The notes beneath the pieces are model-generated. The model had not been told where the DNA came from. It worked only from the letters and a program-made list of their open reading frames with translations, and made no database searches. Below, piece after piece: positions 53,012-62,895 of a DNA stretch of 64,000 bases (positions are counted from its first letter, which is position 1; each line of letters starts with the position of its first letter). Position numbers and translations under genes: made by a program. Source of the DNA: Glaciimonas sp. CA11.2 (lineage in GTDB: Bacteria; Pseudomonadota; Gammaproteobacteria; Burkholderiales; Burkholderiaceae_D). The stretch spans positions 4,340,001 through 4,404,000 of the forward strand of contig NZ_JAVIWL010000001.1 in NCBI RefSeq assembly GCF_034314045.1, given 5' to 3'.

Positions 53012-53099
53012 CTGGACATGGAATGGACCTGGCGTAATTAACTGAAGGGCCATGCGGGGCTTACCGCATGTTTTGATAAATAAGACGGAGACAATCACT

Positions 53100-54416
53100 A
53101 TGTTGAATGCGCACACAGATGCGTTACCGAGGTTCGAAGTAGCATCTGACACTGAACAGCCCACAGCGAGATTACTGTTCGCCGGTTGCGTCGGCAATGC
53201 TCTGGAGTGGTTCGACTGGCTGGTCTACACCGGCTTCGCGATCTTCTTCACCAAGCAGTTCTTTCCGACCAACAACGAGACGACATCCCTATTGTCGACG
53301 TTCGCAGTTTTTGCGGTTGGCTTCAGCATGCGCCCGATAGGCGGCTGGTTGACGGGCGCATTTGCCGATCGTTACGGACGTCGTACCGCCCTTGCATGGA
53401 CCATCGGCTTGATGGGAGGCTCGTCGCTGCTGATTGCGATATTACCGACCTTTCATCAAATCGGAATCGCAGCACCGATTGCGCTGACCATCTTGAGGAT
53501 GCTGCAAGGTCTGTCTGCGGGAGGTGAATATGGTGCGTCGGCGGCTTATATGGCGGAATCGGCACCGCCTGCGAAACGCGGATTTTATGCCAGCTTCATG
53601 TACGTCGGTGTCGCCTCGGGACTTTTGCTAGCCTCTATATTAACTTGGGCGATGACGTATTTCGTTGGTACTCCGACGCTTGAAGCTTGGGCTTGGCGCA
53701 TACCTTTCTTCATCGGTGGATGTGCCTCGATCTTCGGCGGTTGGCTGCGCTACGGCATACGTGAAACTGACACATTTATCGCTTTGCGCGCGCGCGGAAT
53801 CAAGCGTCGTTCTCTATTGTGGATTTGGCGAAATCATCGTCGAGAGGTGCTGCGCGTGATCGGCATCGCGGCGCTTGGGGCGCCCAGCTTTTATCTGTTC
53901 GTCAGCTACATACCTGTTTACGCGATCCGCCATGCGGGTGCGGTTCCGAGCGTCGCATTCGGTGCTGCAACTGCTGGCATCGCGGTGTTCCTCATCTCAC
54001 AGCCGTTCTTCGGCATGCTGTCCGACCGCATTGGTCGTCGGCCACCGCTCATCGCCTTCGCACTGTTAAATGTGTTGTTCCTGTACCCAGTCGTTATGTC
54101 GACTGGCGCAAGCTTTACGTCAGTTTTTCTGGTGGAGTGCTTCGGTCTCTTGAGCTACGGACTATATTCAGCGATCGCTCCGACGGTCATGGCCGAGGTC
54201 TTCAGCGCTGAGATCCGGGTCACTAGCATCGGCACGGTCTATAACCTGGTGGTTGCGTTGATCGGCGGTACGACGCCCTATCTGATGACGTATTTCGCAT
54301 CACGTCATCAGGAAGGTTGGTTCATCACTTATGTGATCTTTTGGGCATTTATCAGCCTGATCACTTACATCATCATGCCGGAGACGCGCGGCATCAGCCT
54401 TGATCCGGGCAAGTGA
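53100..54416 (+). CDS. MFS transporter, MHS type, of the acyl-CoA island
   Basis: 438 residues, 12 predicted membrane helices. MHS hallmarks: FAGCVGNALEWFDWLVYTGF, AFADRYGRRTALAW and GLSAGGEYGASAAYMAESAPP. It should import the acid that the CoA-transferase activates. Start at 53100 with GGAG 10 bp upstream. It is a paralogue at family level of the permease at 3811-5205. Confidence 0.92.
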   Translation: MLNAHTDALPRFEVASDTEQPTARLLFAGCVGNALEWFDWLVYTGFAIFFTKQFFPTNNETTSLLSTFAVFAVGFSMRPIGGWLTGAFADRYGRRTALAWTIGLMGGSSLLIAILPTFHQIGIAAPIALTILRMLQGLSAGGEYGASAAYMAESAPPAKRGFYASFMYVGVASGLLLASILTWAMTYFVGTPTLEAWAWRIPFFIGGCASIFGGWLRYGIRETDTFIALRARGIKRRSLLWIWRNHRREVLRVIGIAALGAPSFYLFVSYIPVYAIRHAGAVPSVAFGAATAGIAVFLISQPFFGMLSDRIGRRPPLIAFALLNVLFLYPVVMSTGASFTSVFLVECFGLLSYGLYSAIAPTVMAEVFSAEIRVTSIGTVYNLVVALIGGTTPYLMTYFASRHQEGWFITYVIFWAFISLITYIIMPETRGISLDPGK

Positions 54417-54493
54417 CTCGCGAGATGACCCGATGACGCAATACGCGAATAACTTTCACCCGGCTTGCCTCTTCTTTATGAACTCCGACCATC

Positions 54494-56626
54494 ATGACAC
54501 CTTACACAGAAAACCTATCCAATTCGATCTCCAATGGACACGTCAGCATTACGACGCAGGGCGAGGTTGCCGTGGTGACTATCGATCATCCGCCTGTCAA
54601 TGCGCTCTCACGTTCCGTGCGACGAGAGCTTCTCGCTACCTTCGCGTTGATCAGCGCCGACCAACAGGTGAGGGCTGTTGTACTTGCCTGCGCCGGGCGC
54701 ACGTTCGTCGCGGGGGCTGATATAGGTGAGTTTTCTGATCGCAGTGGCGTACTAATGACCAGCGAACCCGATCCGAATGAGGTGATTGCCGCAATCGAAC
54801 AATGCGGTAAGCCTGTGGTGGCCGCACTGTTCGGTCATACGTTGGGTGGCGGACTTGAATTAGCACTGGGCTGCCATGCGCGCATCGCCCACGTCGATAC
54901 GCGTATCGGGTTTCCCGAAATCACGCTGGGTGTAATTCCTGGAGCCGGGGGAACGCAACGTTTGCCGCGCCTGGTCGGCCTACCGCTGGCGCTAGAGATG
55001 ATCTTAACCGGCAAGTTGCTCTGGGCGCAGGACGCACTCGCCGTAGGACTGATCGATGCAGTGATCTCGACTAACGACGATTTGGTAGGGCGGGCGATCG
55101 CTTATGCTACAGAGCTTGCCCTCAAGGCTAACGCCGGCCTGTTGGCGCGTGACCGTGCGGTCGATGTCGCCAACATGCCGGTTGGATTGTTCGCCAAAGC
55201 ACGCGCTGAGAAGACTCGCAACCGCGCTCAGGCGCGTGCGCGTATTGCAGCAATCGATGTTATTGAGGCAGCAGTGGAGCAGCAGTTCGACGAGGCACTG
55301 CGGTTCGAGCGCATGCAGTTTGTGGCCTGCAATGCAAGTCCCGAGGCAGCGGCATTGCAGCACGCCTTCTTTGCGCAGCGTGCCGCCACAAAAATTGCCG
55401 GTGTGAGTTCTATGACAAAGCGCCGCCCTCTGGCGTCAGTTGGTATCGTGGGAGGTGGCACGATGGGACGCGGTATTGCCATTGCCTTTATGAACGCAGG
55501 TATTGCGGTCGTATTACTTGAAGTCAGTACCATCGCGCGCGATGCCGCGCTGGCTGCCATTTCGGCCGAATACGAGCGCGGTGTGAAGGCTGGCCGGATC
55601 GACGTGAAGACGGCCCTTGCCTGCGTTGGGCGCTTGGCAGGAGCGCTTGACGATGCGGCACTGGCCACTTGCGATCTGGTGCTGGAAGCCGTGTACGAGA
55701 ATCTTGAGATCAAGCAGGCGGTATGCCGACGGCTGGGCCATATTGCAAAGCCCGGGGCGATCATTGCGACCAATACGTCGACGCTGGATGTCGACGTGCT
55801 CGCGGCTGCCACTGGCCGTCCGCAAGATGTAGTCGGCTTGCATTTTTTTAGTCCTGCGAACGTGATGAAGTTACTCGAGATAGTGCGCGGTAAAGAGACC
55901 TTGCCCGATGTGCTGGCAACGGTTATGGCATTAGCTACCAGACTCGGAAAGGTACCGGTGGTGTCGGGCGTTTGCTACGGCTTCATTGGCAACCGGATGC
56001 TCGAAGGCTATCTCCGCGAAACCGAGGCGATGCTTTTAGAGGGATTGACTCCGCGTCGTATCGATACCGCCCTCGAGCAATTCGGCATGGCGATGGGACC
56101 ATGCCGCATGATGGATCTGGCAGGAGTAGATGTCTGTGCCAAGGTAGTGGAAGAGCGCGGGAAGGAGGGCAAGCTACCGTCCGATCCGACCTATCGCATT
56201 GTCTGTCGAGAATTGGCCGCGCTAGACCGTTTCGGCCAGAAGTCCGGTAGCGGCTTCTATCGCTACGATGGACGCACGGCGCGCGACGACGCCGCTGTTG
56301 ATGAAATCTGTTCCAAGCTTGGGACACTAGCCGGAATCGCTCGCCGCAACGACATAACGGATGAAGAGATTGTCGAGCGCTGTTTGCTACCGCTTATCAA
56401 CGAGGGTGCGCACATTATGGAGGAGGGCGTAGCTACCCGACCGGGGGATATCGACATCGTTTGGCTTGCTGGTTATGGCTTCCCACCTGAGCGTGGCGGC
56501 CCGATGTATTACGCTGATACACTCGGCCGTCAACTGGTGTCCGACCGCCTTGACGATTATGGTCGCAGACGCGGCAACCGTTTCGGCTATTGGACGCCAG
56601 CGGCATCACTAGGCCGTGCCAGCTAA
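54494..56626 (+). CDS. Bifunctional enoyl-CoA hydratase / 3-hydroxyacyl-CoA dehydrogenase (FadB/FadJ-like)
   Basis: 710 residues. N-terminal crotonase domain with both catalytic Glu residues (GHTLGGGLELALGCHARIA and FPEITLGVIPGAGGTQRL), a linker, then the dehydrogenase Rossmann domain starting VGIVGGGTMGRGIAIAF (about 316), catalytic His in GLHFFSPANVMKLLE, and the C-terminal dimer domain to the end. It converts enoyl-CoA to 3-ketoacyl-CoA with NAD+. Size is typical of FadJ-type proteins. It stands next to a dehydrogenase and thiolase, completing a beta-oxidation cycle. Confidence 0.94.
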   Translation: MTPYTENLSNSISNGHVSITTQGEVAVVTIDHPPVNALSRSVRRELLATFALISADQQVRAVVLACAGRTFVAGADIGEFSDRSGVLMTSEPDPNEVIAAIEQCGKPVVAALFGHTLGGGLELALGCHARIAHVDTRIGFPEITLGVIPGAGGTQRLPRLVGLPLALEMILTGKLLWAQDALAVGLIDAVISTNDDLVGRAIAYATELALKANAGLLARDRAVDVANMPVGLFAKARAEKTRNRAQARARIAAIDVIEAAVEQQFDEALRFERMQFVACNASPEAAALQHAFFAQRAATKIAGVSSMTKRRPLASVGIVGGGTMGRGIAIAFMNAGIAVVLLEVSTIARDAALAAISAEYERGVKAGRIDVKTALACVGRLAGALDDAALATCDLVLEAVYENLEIKQAVCRRLGHIAKPGAIIATNTSTLDVDVLAAATGRPQDVVGLHFFSPANVMKLLEIVRGKETLPDVLATVMALATRLGKVPVVSGVCYGFIGNRMLEGYLRETEAMLLEGLTPRRIDTALEQFGMAMGPCRMMDLAGVDVCAKVVEERGKEGKLPSDPTYRIVCRELAALDRFGQKSGSGFYRYDGRTARDDAAVDEICSKLGTLAGIARRNDITDEEIVERCLLPLINEGAHIMEEGVATRPGDIDIVWLAGYGFPPERGGPMYYADTLGRQLVSDRLDDYGRRRGNRFGYWTPAASLGRAS

Positions 56627-56689
56627 TTTGGTCGGTCAACCATCATCACGGGAGCGTCTTCATCAGCGCAGCCCTTTCCGGAGTCAGAC

Positions 56690-57877
56690 ATGAGAGAAGC
56701 GGTTATTGTTTCCACAGCGCGCACGCCGATCGGGCGCGCTTTCAAGGGCGCGTTCAACGCCGTCCACTCGCCGACCTTGCTTGGACACGCACTGCGCCAC
56801 GCGGTCGAGCGGGCAGGTGTCGAGGCTGCGGAGATCGAGGACTTCGTTGCCGGAACCGTGCTTGGTGCCGGTACCGCCGGGATGAACGTTGCGCGCAATG
56901 CAGTTTTCGCGGCAGGTCTGCCGGTCAGTGTGGCAGCGCAAACGATCGACCGGCAATGCGCATCGGGGTTGATGGCGATTGCGATTGCCGCCAAGCAAAT
57001 CATTGTCGATAAAATGGATATAGTCGCGGCTGGAGGGCAGGACAATATTTCAGCACTTCAGCAGCGCTACTTCGACTGGATCAAGGAAACCCGCGATCCC
57101 GCAGTCGATATATGGGTCCCACACGCTTACATGCCTATGCTGCTAACCGCCGAAAACGTTGCCAACCGATACAAGATCAGTCGCGAGGCGCAGGATGCGC
57201 TGGCGTATGAATCACAGCGGCGGACCGCAGCGGCGCAGTTGGCAGGGCGTTTTTCGGCTGAAATCGTACCTTTGGCGACGACCATGACGCTGACCGATAA
57301 GGCCACTGGCACCGTGATCAAGCGTGATGTCACTCTGGACCGGGATGAGGGCAACCGGCCGGAGACGACGCGTGAATCTCTCGCTGCTCTAGCCGCGGTG
57401 ATCGACGGCGGCACGGTAACTGCTGGTAATGCGAGCCAACTATCGGATGGCGCCAGTGCGTGCGTGTTGATGGAAGCGGGAATGGCAGCACGCCGCGCGT
57501 TAACACCACTCGGTATCTATTGCGGTATCGCAGTGGTGGGCAATGCGCCCGAGGAAATGGGCATCGGTCCGGTCTACGCTGTCCCGAAGTTATTGAAACA
57601 CCATGGACTGACGATCGACGATATCGATCTCTGGGAGATGAACGAGGCATTCGCATGCCAGGCTCTCTACTGTCGCGACAGGTTAGGAATCGATCCCGCT
57701 CGGATGAATGTGAATGGAGGCGCTATATCGATCGGTCATCCCTACGGTATGACCGGTGCGCGCATGGTCGGGCATGCATTGCTAGAGGGGCGGCGGCGCA
57801 ACGCGAAGTATGTAGTGGTGACGATGTGTGTCGGCGGTGGCATGGGTGCCGCCGGTCTGTTCGAGGTGCTGCCATGA
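56690..57877 (+). CDS. Acetyl-CoA acyltransferase (3-ketoacyl-CoA thiolase)
   Basis: 395 residues. Thiolase fold with nucleophile Cys in [11 protein letters not shown] (about 89), the INEAFA-like WEMNEAFAC, the catalytic His in [17 protein letters not shown] and the second Cys in [17 protein letters not shown]. It cleaves 3-ketoacyl-CoA to acetyl-CoA plus the shortened CoA. GGAG lies 8 bp before the ATG. Last gene of the island. Confidence 0.94.
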   Translation: MREAVIVSTARTPIGRAFKGAFNAVHSPTLLGHALRHAVERAGVEAAEIEDFVAGTVLGAGTAGMNVARNAVFAAGLPVSVAAQTIDRQCASGLMAIAIAAKQIIVDKMDIVAAGGQDNISALQQRYFDWIKETRDPAVDIWVPHAYMPMLLTAENVANRYKISREAQDALAYESQRRTAAAQLAGRFSAEIVPLATTMTLTDKATGTVIKRDVTLDRDEGNRPETTRESLAALAAVIDGGTVTAGNASQLSDGASACVLMEAGMAARRALTPLGIYCGIAVVGNAPEEMGIGPVYAVPKLLKHHGLTIDDIDLWEMNEAFACQALYCRDRLGIDPARMNVNGGAISIGHPYGMTGARMVGHALLEGRRRNAKYVVVTMCVGGGMGAAGLFEVLP

Positions 57878-57950
57878 ATATTGATGCGCAATCCGCCATC
57901 AGCCAAGTTGAACACGTAACGACTGTGGTACTGCAACATTAGTTGATTAG

Positions 57951-58121
57951 GGCGATCTGCTTCATACAATTCGACGGACCTTCGCCGTTCGGTTACATCA
58001 ACAAGGCGATGACCTGCGCCATATCATCGCGCTTCTCGGCTACGAAACGCTGACCGCAACAAAGAACCTTATCGACGCCGATCCGGTACGCATTGGCGCT
58101 ATTTTGGCTACAGTCATTTGA
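57951..58121 (+). pseudogene. C-terminal fragment of a tyrosine recombinase
   Basis: 56 codons between stops. The frame reads HTIRRTFAVRLHQQGDDLRH, IIALLGYETLTATKNL, and ends. This matches the C-terminal H-x2-R...G.DL..I..LLGH...TT...Y pattern of phage-type integrases; the expected HxxR is HTIR, and the final nucleophile Tyr is not found (TKNL in place of T-x-Y). Dead fragment; it suggests former integration of a mobile element here. Confidence 0.6.
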
Positions 58122-58334
58122 TCGAGACAGCAAAGTAAGCTGAGAGCAATGTTTTCAGAAGTGCTATGAATAGTTTCCTACAGCCATTAAGTACTAACCA
58201 TTAAGCGAATGCATTCAAAACCTATCCAAATGCAACACATTCGCAATGACCTAGATTTCGCATAATGTATATTATGTAAAATCAAAGAAGAAAAATAATC
58301 TTGGCCCTTTTCTGTTGATCCGCACGATAATTTA
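58122..58334. other. Gap with AT-rich palindromes
   Basis: About 210 bp with no gene. It contains GCGAATG/CATTCGC arms (58204-58210 and about 58228-58234) and, at 58260-58275, the palindrome CATAAT-GTAT-ATTATG, which resembles the AT-rich site in front of the ArsR gene. Confidence 0.4.
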
Positions 58335-58470
58335 GAACTTCGTGCATTGGCCCGATTTTCTGTTTGCGAGGGCTGGTGACCTCCACTCCACTCAATTTGA
58401 TCGTGCTGCCGATGCTCGCGCTGCGTTTCGGACAATTCGGTACGGACACACAAGACCATCACGAAGACAG
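58335..58470 (+). pseudogene. C-terminal fragment of an RND heavy-metal efflux pump (CzcA/CusA type)
   Basis: From 58335 the frame reads ELRALARFSV, and after a one-base shift GLVTSTPLNLIVLPMLALRFG and an acidic His-containing tail. Full CzcA/CusA proteins carry a very similar last helix (GGLVTST, then L-x-L-L-V-L-P-A-L-Y). So this is the final membrane helix and tail of such a pump with a frameshift and nothing upstream. Confidence 0.6.
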
Positions 58471-58558
58471 TTTGTCGGCGATATCCAGAAACGTGGCTTA
58501 CTTGAGTCGCTTGATGAATACTCGCCGGTTTTGTATCAGCCTAATGAAAACGGGGCAT

Positions 58559-59254
58559 TCACGCACTATGGGGCAAGCCTAAATTTTGATTGGCAGGGAC
58601 GGCGATATCCAGCAGCTTCGGCTTAGGCAAATGCAAGCTTTCCATAAGCGTAATGAAGTCGGTTCGGTTGTTACCTGCGAGCCGCGCGTTATGTACCTTC
58701 TCCCAACCGATGGTCGAGGCTGAACGACCCTTGTAATCATGGGCAGGCCATACTTTCGTGCCTTCTGCTAGTGTAAATAGTTTCGTTGTCACGGAAGTAT
58801 AAAGTGCATCGGCACTGCCACTCTGGAAATCCGTACGACCACAACCATCAATCAACAGGGTGTCGCCCGTAAACACGTTATCGCGCCAAAGATAGGACAT
58901 ACTGCCGGCAGTATGTCCTGGCGTATGAATGACATAAATTTCTTCGGCATCAGCAAATACAATCCGATCGCCATCATTGAGCTGCAAATCGGCAGGCCCG
59001 ATACCACATCCGGTTGGAGCGCCCGACTTAGCTCCTGTAATTTGACATAGTTTTCCTGCCGAAGTGACATGGTCTGCATGGGCATGGGTTTCTAGTACAT
59101 AAGCAAGGGTTAGGCCGAGTCTGTCTAATTGCTGCAAATCACGCTCCCAATGCCGTGCGACCGGGTCTATGATCACCGCTGTCGTCTGACCGGGAATAAA
59201 TAGGAGATAAGTGAATGTAGAGGATTCGGTATCGAATAACTGAAGTGGATTCAT
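58559..59254 (-). CDS. MBL-fold persulfide dioxygenase-like protein (ETHE1/Blh type)
   Basis: 231 residues. Metallo-beta-lactamase fold with THAHADH (about 56-62), HTPGHTAGSMSY (about 110), GDTLLIDGCGRTDFQSG and the C-terminal PAHDYKG; these match ETHE1-type persulfide dioxygenases, which use a single Fe and oxidise glutathione persulfide to sulfite. AGGAAGAA precedes the ATG. Neighbouring SQR and BigR-type genes support a sulfide-detoxifying role. Confidence 0.88.
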   Translation of the reverse strand: MNPLQLFDTESSTFTYLLFIPGQTTAVIIDPVARHWERDLQQLDRLGLTLAYVLETHAHADHVTSAGKLCQITGAKSGAPTGCGIGPADLQLNDGDRIVFADAEEIYVIHTPGHTAGSMSYLWRDNVFTGDTLLIDGCGRTDFQSGSADALYTSVTTKLFTLAEGTKVWPAHDYKGRSASTIGWEKVHNARLAGNNRTDFITLMESLHLPKPKLLDIAVPANQNLGLPHSA

Positions 59255-59316
59255 GATTGTTCTTCCTGAAATGACATCTGAAGTGCATATAGAAAAAGCT
59301 GTATGGTGGTTGGTGC

Positions 59317-59762
59317 TTAATTTCCGACGGCTGCTTTAGTCATTAAAGCGACTGCAACAAGTGTCGAAATCAACGCGAAACTTTTTTGTAACTGGGGTCC
59401 TGCGAGACGGCCAGACACTATTAACTATTCGCCCTCCTAACATACCGCTTATAGCGCCTGCCGAAAATGGCAATGCCACTATCCAGTCAAGATGGTTGGC
59501 TACAGCGCTACTGATCACACCCGATACGGAAACAAGCGCAATTACCGCCAAGGATGTTGCCAGCACTGACTGTGCATGCAGATTAGTATATCGCTGTAGC
59601 GCTGGTACCGTCACAAAGCCGCCTCCAACACCCAGCAGGCCTGACAACAAGCCAGCAATTACCCCGGATAGCGAAAGCACCCGGGCGCACGGTAGCGTCC
59701 AGATCAGTTTACCGATGAGGATCGTTATCGCAACCCTGCCCTGTCCGTTATGTTCGATCTCA
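59317..59762 (-). pseudogene. Broken TSUP (TauE/SafE) sulfite/sulfur-compound exporter
   Basis: Only the second half of the family is present: AGLLSGLLGVGGGFVTVPALQ, then VLATSLAVIALVSVSG and GMLGGRIV. It then shifts frame; the true tail LAGPQLQKSFALIS to VGN and a stop at 59317 lies in another frame, whereas the uninterrupted frame ends at 59336. The first half is missing and the remnant begins next to the end of the SQR gene. A frame with a GTG at 59680 stays open but is too short to be a working TSUP exporter. Confidence 0.7.
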
Positions 59763-61358
59763 TACCTTACCCGACCGCGCCAGCCACTCGCGGCCTTTGA
59801 GCATTAACTGCCAATAGATCGCAGGCAGCAGGTTTTTCTTGAGCACCCATGCAGAACGCCGGGCGACTGTGGGATCGATTGGAAACGTCGGCAACAATTT
59901 GCCACCGTAGCCAAATTCGGCTAATACTACTTTTCCGATTTCAACGGTTAATGGACAAGCGCCGTAGCCGTCATATTCGGTGATCAGAGCGTGCTGTTGA
60001 CGCAGCGCCAGTAGATTTTCTGCTACCACGACGATTTGCTTGCGTACAGCGGCGACCGTCTTGGCATTTGGTGTAGAACAGGCGTCGCCGAGACCGAAGA
60101 TGGTTGGGTAGCGTACATGCTGCAACGTTTTTTGGTCGACCTCTACCCAGCCATCGACATTCCCCAGGCGGCTGGCTTTGATGACATCATGCGGAACCTG
60201 AGGCGGTACTACATGCAGAAAGTCGAACGTTTTTTCTACCCTGCTGGTCTGGCCGTTGCTGTCTTTGACATCAAACCATGCCTTACGGGCTGGTCCGTCA
60301 ACCGCCACCAGATTTGAATTGAATTGCAAATTAGCCTTATAACGTTCGATATAACGCATCAAGGCTGGCACAAATGCCGCCACACCAAACAACGCGCCGC
60401 CAGCATTGTCGAATTCGACGCTGATATTGGACAACACACCTTGCGCCTCCCAATAGGAGCACGACAGATACAACGCTTTTTGCGGCGCACCAGCACATTT
60501 GATCGGCATCGCGGGCTGGGTGAAAATGGCGCGGCCTGATCGCAGCGTTTGCACCAACGACCAAGTGTACGGTGCGAGGTCAAACCGATAATTCGACGTC
60601 ACGCCATTGCTTCCTAATGTCGCTTCAAGACCGGCTATACCCGCCCAGTACAATTTTAAACCTGGTGCAACGATCAAGTATTGGTAGCAGTGGGTGGAGC
60701 CGTCTGAAAGGGTCAGTTGTTGATTTTCCGGATCAAAGCTGCTGGCGCACTGTTTTAACCACCGGACGGACCCCGGTATCAGGCTCGTTGTGGGTCTGAC
60801 GGTGTCGGCGATATCGAATTCACCGGCACCGACCAAGCTCCAGGCCGGCTGGTAGTAGTGCTGTTCGCTGGGCTCGATGATACTGATCTGCAGTCCCGGC
60901 TCGCGCCGCAGCAGGCTAGCCGCCACGCCGATTCCACCAGCGCCACCACCGACGATGAGTACCTCGTGGCTAACTGGCTGAGCAACAATTTTTTCGTCAG
61001 TTGCGGCAAGCGTGGCCGACGCGGCGTCCTGGGCCAGTTGAAACAATGTGGAGGCGCGTCGCCCACTGCGGCAATAAGCGAGAACCGGAGGTGGCAGGTC
61101 GATGAGTAGTTGCCTGAAACTATACACGTCCTGCGCGTTGATCTGGTCAAGGACTACCGGCAAATAAGCGGCGTGTAATCCGATGGTATGCGCCTCGGAT
61201 GCGATTTCCGAAAAATCCGTTTGCTCCGCGTCTCCTTCAGTATCTGGACGATTGCACATTACACTGCGATAACCGGCAGCGCCAATGGCCGCCAGATCGG
61301 CAACTGTTATCTGGCCAGTTATTGAAAAATCTTCCGTCACTTTTACAATCGGCTCCAT
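59760..61358 (-). CDS. DUF442 sulfurtransferase-like domain fused to sulfide:quinone oxidoreductase
   Basis: 532 residues. Residues about 1-115 form a DUF442 (Blh, phosphatase-like) domain with Cys-x5-Arg loop YCRSGRRAS near 95. Residues about 130-532 form a type II sulfide:quinone oxidoreductase: FAD motif VGGGAGGIGVAA, PIKCAGAPQKALYLS (redox Cys one), GDACSTPNAKT and YDGYGACPLTV (redox Cys two), plus the C-terminal quinone-binding end KKNLLPAIYWQLMLKG. Both Cys residues that carry the sulfane sulfur in human SQOR are present. It oxidises H2S to persulfide and passes electrons to quinone; the domain fusion may hand the sulfur on. GGAGGGG lies about 9 bp before the ATG. Confidence 0.9.
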   Translation of the reverse strand: MEPIVKVTEDFSITGQITVADLAAIGAAGYRSVMCNRPDTEGDAEQTDFSEIASEAHTIGLHAAYLPVVLDQINAQDVYSFRQLLIDLPPPVLAYCRSGRRASTLFQLAQDAASATLAATDEKIVAQPVSHEVLIVGGGAGGIGVAASLLRREPGLQISIIEPSEQHYYQPAWSLVGAGEFDIADTVRPTTSLIPGSVRWLKQCASSFDPENQQLTLSDGSTHCYQYLIVAPGLKLYWAGIAGLEATLGSNGVTSNYRFDLAPYTWSLVQTLRSGRAIFTQPAMPIKCAGAPQKALYLSCSYWEAQGVLSNISVEFDNAGGALFGVAAFVPALMRYIERYKANLQFNSNLVAVDGPARKAWFDVKDSNGQTSRVEKTFDFLHVVPPQVPHDVIKASRLGNVDGWVEVDQKTLQHVRYPTIFGLGDACSTPNAKTVAAVRKQIVVVAENLLALRQQHALITEYDGYGACPLTVEIGKVVLAEFGYGGKLLPTFPIDPTVARRSAWVLKKNLLPAIYWQLMLKGREWLARSGKV

Positions 61359-61789
61359 ACTTTTGCCCCCTCCAATACGCTTGGCACAATGATCAACTCA
61401 ACCGTTAAACTGCTCCATACCTATAGATTGCATAGCACTCCTGATTGTATTATTTATAGAACTTCTAAGAAACATGCCTCAATATTTACATTGCATCTAC
61501 GGGGGGATGTTCAACGGGAAGATTCTGGGTGCAAGAAATAAGCGTAAAGAGAAGTATGGTGTTGCCAGCGGCCAGGCCGTGAACATCAGTGCTATTGGCT
61601 ACACCGAATATTTATTGTAGTGGATGACACATTGCACGCACATCGACATAGGCACTCATTCAACCGTTACTGACGCGACAGCGATATCTCGCCAGCGCTC
61701 TCAAGTTTGGCTTATTACCCTTGCGTTTTTTGGTGTTCCTTGCCTTTCCGCTGCTTCCCAGCAGAAGTGGCTCCACCTCGCTGTCAATG
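61359..61789. other. Gap before the SQR gene
   Basis: 431 bp with no gene I can support. It carries the SQR promoter; an AT-rich block (TATAAATAATA on the minus strand, near 61450-61460) is a possible -10/operator region. Confidence 0.4.
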
Positions 61790-62479
61790 CTATATTGCCG
61801 CACCGAACATTGCTCCTACCGATGATGTCACGCTCATAGCTAACACGCTCCAGAACGTGACGCGGATCACGCCGGGGAGAATTTTCGCCCCACCCGTTTT
61901 TGCGGCCAGTCCGCCCAGAAAGGCAAGTGAAATCAACGCGGCAATTGCCACCGCCGGTATAAGATGCGCTTCAGGAACAATGACTGCGACCGTTAGCGGC
62001 AATATTGCTCCGACGATAAAACTGGATGCCGAAGCACATGCGGCCTGCAAAGGTCTGGCGATTGCGCCGGAAAATATACCTAGTTCATCACGCGCATGGG
62101 CGCCCAGCGCATCGTGTGCCATCAACTTCGCAGCTACTTGTTTCGCAAGGGGAAAATCGAGACCGCGCCCTACATATATCGCGGTTAACTCCCGATGCTC
62201 GCTATCGAAATCGGCAGCAATTTCTGCGCTTTCTTCTGCCAAAGCAGCTTTTTCGGAATCAGCTTGTGAATGGACGGATACATATTCCCCTGTCGCCATG
62301 GCCATCGCACCGGCTGCCAGGCCGGTCACTCCGGTAATCAAAATACTGCCATGGGCGGCATGGGCTGCTGCGACACCCAGCACTAGACTTGCCGTGGAAA
62401 TAATGCCGTCATTGGCCCCCAGAACTGCAGCGCGTAACCAGCCTATTTTTTCAATACTATGTCGCTCGTCATGCCGCAT
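61790..62479 (-). CDS. VIT-family (CCC1/VIT1) metal transporter
   Basis: 229 residues, with the family start LRAAVLGANDGIISTASLVLGVA, the loop GLAAGAMAMATGEYVSVHSQADSE, an acidic helical metal-binding segment (about 75-130) and three further C-terminal membrane helices. VIT proteins export Fe2+ or Mn2+ from the cytosol in exchange for protons. Its place between two halves of a sulfide-detoxification locus may be coincidental. Confidence 0.9.
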   Translation of the reverse strand: MRHDERHSIEKIGWLRAAVLGANDGIISTASLVLGVAAAHAAHGSILITGVTGLAAGAMAMATGEYVSVHSQADSEKAALAEESAEIAADFDSEHRELTAIYVGRGLDFPLAKQVAAKLMAHDALGAHARDELGIFSGAIARPLQAACASASSFIVGAILPLTVAVIVPEAHLIPAVAIAALISLAFLGGLAAKTGGAKILPGVIRVTFWSVLAMSVTSSVGAMFGAAI

Positions 62480-62895
62480 GATATTTTTCTCGTTAATGTT
62501 TTAATCAGGGACGTGGCGAGCAGATTGAGGATACCGGGCGCCAGCGGGCCTTATTTTATAGGGGCGCCTATTGAATGCCAACACAAGATACTGGGAATCA
62601 TATTGGGAATGATTGCCGTTACACCGAGTGTTGCGATAGCGCAATCTTCCGCTCTTTATTGGCGGCAAACACGTGTCGTTTTTTTCGGTGGTGATCATTT
62701 CAGAATCGTACCCGCCTCAACAAAATAGGATCGTCAATGTGGTTGCCCATGATCCAGATCGGGAAAATTGGCATGGGTGTGGACTAATAAGAAAATAGAC
62801 TGGATAGTTGAAAAAAATATCGCTGTAGCACACCAAATAAAAACTTACCACTGAACTATGTTGATTGTTGAATATGAGGTAATTTTTATCAAATC
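62480..62895. other. Gap between VIT and ArsR genes
   Basis: About 415 bp without a supported gene; frames on both strands are short and not protein-like. It becomes strongly AT-rich toward 62870. Confidence 0.4.

Noticed and set aside
58342..58626. A 94-codon frame near the metallo-hydrolase gene
   Set aside because: It lies out of frame with the CzcA-like fragment and then runs antisense into the metallo-hydrolase gene.
59361..59807. A 148-codon plus-strand frame over the TSUP remnant
   Set aside because: It is the antisense of the exporter fragment; the minus strand shows clear family motifs.
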